Shown here: one piece after another, positions 60,827 to 64,000 of the stretch
Layout: the number at the start of each line of letters is the position of its first letter
Numbering within the stretch: the stretch's first letter is position 1
Assembly (NCBI GenBank): GCA_000310025.1
Contig: FN649741.1
Coordinates: 3,248,107 to 3,312,106 of the forward strand
Reading direction: 5' to 3'
Origin: Ectocarpus siliculosus
Taxonomy: Eukaryota; Sar; Phaeophyceae; Ectocarpales; Ectocarpaceae
Length of the DNA: 64,000 nt
Position numbers and translations under genes: made by a program
Notes under the pieces: generated by a model
Told to the model about the DNA's origin: nothing
Seen by the model: the letters and a program-made list of their open reading frames with translations, nothing else
Databases searched by the model: none

Positions 60827-63761
60827 ATGGGCAAGAAAGGTGTGTCATCGCGTGGCGCTTGTTTTGCTCTGCGTCCTTTCTTGACAAAGTCGCGCTCCTG
60901 CTGTGACAACGGCTTTCTTTCCCAAAGAGAGAATGCTGCGCGAGACACCCTGCTGTTTCTTTCTGATGTGTGAAGGGCACACTTGCATCGCCGCCAACAA
61001 CGCTTGGCTTGACCACGCCCTGGTGCATCCCCTCTCTTTTGCGGTCCCCCTTATAACAGGCAACAAGGGCAGGAAGTCTCCAAGCAGCAGGGAGGAGTTC
61101 GGAGATGATGTCATCGATGACGCCATGTCCACCACGAGCGTAGACACGTACGGGAGTGCGCTCGACTACCCCGAGACATACAACGGCGGCGGCGGCGGGG
61201 CGTGGGACGCAGCTGGGGGAGAAGAGGGTGTCAACAGCAAGGCGGTGGACGACTTCAAGGACGGTGTTGAGCAGCTGACGGAAAAGAGGTGGGACTACAC
61301 TGCAGCAGTATTGCCGTACATCTATCTGCATTGATCGGCGTATGATGCACTGCAACAGGGGGTCTGGGAAACTCCAGGCAGCAGGAATAGAGGGTGGCTC
61401 CGCGGTACCGATGGGAAGGGGGGAGAGAGAGAGGGAGAAGCCACCGGCTAGGCTAGCTGCTGATCCTTCCTTCCCCCTGAGTAACTTGTGCGCATGGGGT
61501 AGGGCTGCTTCTGGGGAGAACCCGTTGTCCACGACTCTGTCGCGCTGCCGAAATAGAGCCACCTATTGATGACGTGCTATGACGTACTTTCACTCTTCAT
61601 TTACTCCTCACGACGAGAAACCTAAGTATGTAGTTGCTTGGTCCGGACGCTCCATTCGCAACACAACACACGCGGTTTGTGGACTTACGAATCGGTCACG
61701 CATTTTATCCTCAACTCCAATCTCTATGGGTTCACAAGATCAGGAGTTTTCTTTGATTCTGCATGTAGGTACAATGTGGAGGTTCGATAGCACAATACAC
61801 CGGCTAACATGTTGCACAGCCACTTGTTGGTTGTGCCTTAGTTGAAGAGGGATATCTATCAGCTTCGGTTGTATTGCGTTCATCTACACGTGAATGTGTA
61901 CCAAGCGCTCTCGGCGACAACAAAGGAAAATCGAGTGCTATTTTTCTTCTGCTCTTGAATCTGGAATTTGTGCTATATCGTGGATCGTGGACCCCCCGCA
62001 CGATTTGATCACATCATCGTACCACCCGAGCGCACACAGCTGACATAGTGGACTTCCCGGGGCCCTCGCGTTTTCAGGCCAAGCACCGGACGCGCCACCA
62101 ATTTTGCAATGACTTGGTAGGAGAAGCATTGAAGAACTTGACCATACATGTTCGATATGTTTTTACAAGTGTATTTCGTTGCTCGCCCTCGGCGTGGTTT
62201 GTTCACGGCAGGAAAATAATCTTCCCGCCGTCGTGGCTGGCACCAACACGTGTTCGTGGGTGTCTTTTTATTATGCACCTGAGCCTCTCCTATTTTGCTA
62301 CTGACTGACTTGACCGACACCTTTTTGCCTGCTTGCCCCTCTTGCCGACCGAATGATCGACCGCCTGCCCAGGGCGTCCACGCGCGAGGCCGGCTTGAGG
62401 GCGGTCATCAAGTTCATGCTTCACTCTCCGGACCTCGAGCCCGTGCTGGCCATGCGGGAGACGGTGCTCTCGGCCCTGATCGGCGTCGCTCGTGGGAAGG
62501 GCACGGAGTCGCAGGTGGGGGGGGGGAGGGGGGGTACTCATAGTCGTGCATGCCGTAGTCGTTATACCATTGACCTCGCATCCCTACAAAGCCGGGACGG
62601 AGCACGCCGGGTTCTGACCGGACCAGGCTCTCACATCACCAAGCACGAAGCGCCGTGAGGTATTCGGCGAGTCGCATGAAGGGTGCGCTGAATCCTGCTA
62701 AGGGTGTTGGGCATCTTGTGCTTACTTCCTTGCGTATGGATGACAGCTGAGTATGACTTAATGTATTTTCTGTGCTTTCCCTTCCAGAGACAACTGTAAG
62801 CACTGCTGTGTACCTGCCTCGAAGATACTTGACCATTTTAACAAAACGTGGTGCGATCATCCCCTTTGCGCAGAGTGAGGGTTCTCGACCCCGCACAACA
62901 TATTCTACTAGACCACCGTTCATGGTTACCGCAAAAAAAAAAAAAGGCAAAAAAAAAAAAAAGCGGTAACCTGGTTGCCGAGCTCACGAAGTGAATCGGC
63001 TTGTTTTACAACATCGCTGCCAAGCGACGAAAACCCAACCCCGATGGCAAACATCGAAGAGGGGGGAGTCGCAGGTGGGGGGTGTTTTTGGAGGGGTTTT
63101 TTGAGGGGGGTTACGGCCGCGGCAGCTCCGATCTGCTGGGCGTTTTGTTTTGATCTCGCTCGGAAGTGAAGGATGTGTAGGTATGTGCCGCCTTACGCCT
63201 ATTACCATCGAGTCTCAATTTAGATGGATGTACGTGGAGAGCTCATGCGTGCTTTTCTACCGGCTGCATTTGTCCCAGATGGGCTATTGCGTAGCGCAGG
63301 TCGTTTGTGTTGTATAATAGTCCAAACGAGAATGGAAGTCCCTGTGCAGGTCGGGACGGGGTGGGGTTCGAATATATGACAGGTATGTTTCCAGGGAAAG
63401 GTACCGAAAGGGTCCCAAGTTCTCGTGTTACGTATCATAGCCCAACAGACGTGCACATGCGGGAGAGCTCTTCACACTCACAAGAAAAAAAAACACACAC
63501 ACACGCGAAACATATGCCAGGGGGCTCACGCGCTGCGAGCGCTGTCGGTGCTGTGCGTGTGCATCGGGCCGGAGGAGGAGGAGGCGTTTCGGTCCCTGCG
63601 GCGGCCGCTGCGGAGCCTCATCACCCGCAGCCGCCATGAAGGGGTGAGGGTCGGGGCGGTGCGCACCCTTGCGCTTGCATGCTTCATCTGCTCGAGCGAC
63701 GACGACAACACCAGCGAGACCCTAGACCTCTTGGCCGACGTGTTCAGCAGGACGAGCGACG
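60827..63761 (+). CDS. IFRD-family (interferon-related developmental regulator) protein, 5' part
   Basis: Exons 60827-60839, 61060-61288, 62373-62514 and 63521-63761 are in phase, and the gene continues past the window or into its last 240 bases. The product starts MGKKGNKGRKSPSSREE, followed by an acidic/Ser segment with AMSTTSVDTYGS, like the N-terminus of IFRD proteins. Helical repeats follow: VEQLTEKRASTREAGLRAV, EPVLAMRETVLSALIGVARG, then the conserved block ALRALSVLCVCIGPEEEEAF and GVRVGAVRTLALACFICSS. IFRD proteins are HEAT-like, and animal members act as transcriptional co-regulators and in ribosome recovery. A tiny 13-base coding first exon is inferred from ATG, donor and phase. The exon after 63761 is unclear: a block at about 63925-64000 (ELDDSVLLLKYKEDTQ) looks coding but is not in phase with this donor. 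Confidence 0.8.
62505..63082 (-). mobile_element. Copy 4 of the repeated element (inverted), with ~18-base target-site duplication
   Basis: The element spans about 62523-63064, inverted relative to copy 2. It carries TACTCATAGTCGTGCATG at one end and GATGGCAAACATC at the other, with two A-runs split by GGC in the middle. GGAGTCGCAGGTGGGGGG occurs at 62505-62522 and 63065-63082. The left copy is the end of IFRD exon 3 and its donor (CAG|GTGGGG), so the insertion duplicated the exon-intron junction. Confidence 0.85.
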
Positions 63762-63811
63762 GTAAAAGGGGTAGCACGAGGGCGTTGCGGGTGGGGTTTT
63801 TATTTGCACCC

Positions 63812-63865
63812 GACCGCGCTAGCCGGCTGACGGATGGAAATACGTCAGTTTGTAGCGGGATGGAA
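63812..63865. repeat. Divergent copy of the ~65 bp dispersed element
   Basis: CGACCGCGCTAGCCGGCTGA followed by GGAAATACGTCAGTTTGTAG resembles the inverted copies near 3.4 kb. It lies just after the last resolved IFRD exon. Confidence 0.45.
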
Positions 63866-64000
63866 AACTTAAGGACGCTTTCTAGTCGACGCGGCGCGGT
63901 TCTGCCGGGAGGGGGGGGGCGCAGGAGTTGGACGACAGTGTCCTGCTTCTGAAATACAAGGAGGACACTCAGCACCACCAGGCAGGCAGCGTTGCTGCCC

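Overview
This is a gene-rich, intron-rich nuclear window from a eukaryote. The exons are GC-rich and short (typically 90-250 bases), with GT-AG and a few GC-AG introns of a few hundred bases. Proteins carry A, Q, G and S homopeptide runs. One presequence has the hydrophobic segment plus AF-VPP form used for plastid import by algae with secondary plastids of red origin. Together these suggest a stramenopile alga, most likely a brown alga of the Ectocarpus type. That assignment is inference, not a database match. Two 100-base N gaps (18903-19002 and 52315-52414) abut long G or C runs.

Layout, left to right. (1) 1-3280, minus: 5' part of a SET-domain lysine methyltransferase of the SETD3/Rubisco-LSMT type, running off the left edge. 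(2) 5922-11225, plus: a five-exon gene whose product has a Q/P/A-rich head, a bHLH-like segment and an F-box-like segment, an unusual combination. (3) 14950-34314, plus: a 26-exon armadillo-repeat protein of about 1,757 residues, many exons equal to single repeats, with a C-terminal cluster of RRxS sites. (4) About 36.4-39.05 kb, minus: an acylphosphatase-like protein with an N-terminal hydrophobic leader and a substituted catalytic Asn. (5) 42880-45518, plus: a beta-carbonic anhydrase; two exons at 39756-40172 probably encode its plastid presequence. (6) 52899 to about 60.6 kb, minus: a NUB1 homologue (UBL, TPR-like region, UBA domains). (7) 60827 to the right edge, plus: an IFRD-family gene, head-to-head with the NUB1 homologue.

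The stretches 11.3-14.9, 34.3-36.4 and 45.5-52.9 kb hold no gene I can support. They contain tandem repeats, simple repeats and gap sequence. A roughly 0.5-0.66 kb mobile element occurs four times. Three copies sit at exon-intron junctions, and two of those have 18-19 base target-site duplications that overlap or abut a splice site. No operon-like organisation exists. The genes have unrelated roles: protein methylation, transcription or ubiquitin regulation, scaffolding, CO2 handling and NEDD8/ubiquitin turnover.

Exon boundaries were set by hand from splice consensus, reading-frame phase and protein-family continuity, and may be off by a few bases. In every multi-exon model the phases of the listed joins agree, except where stated.
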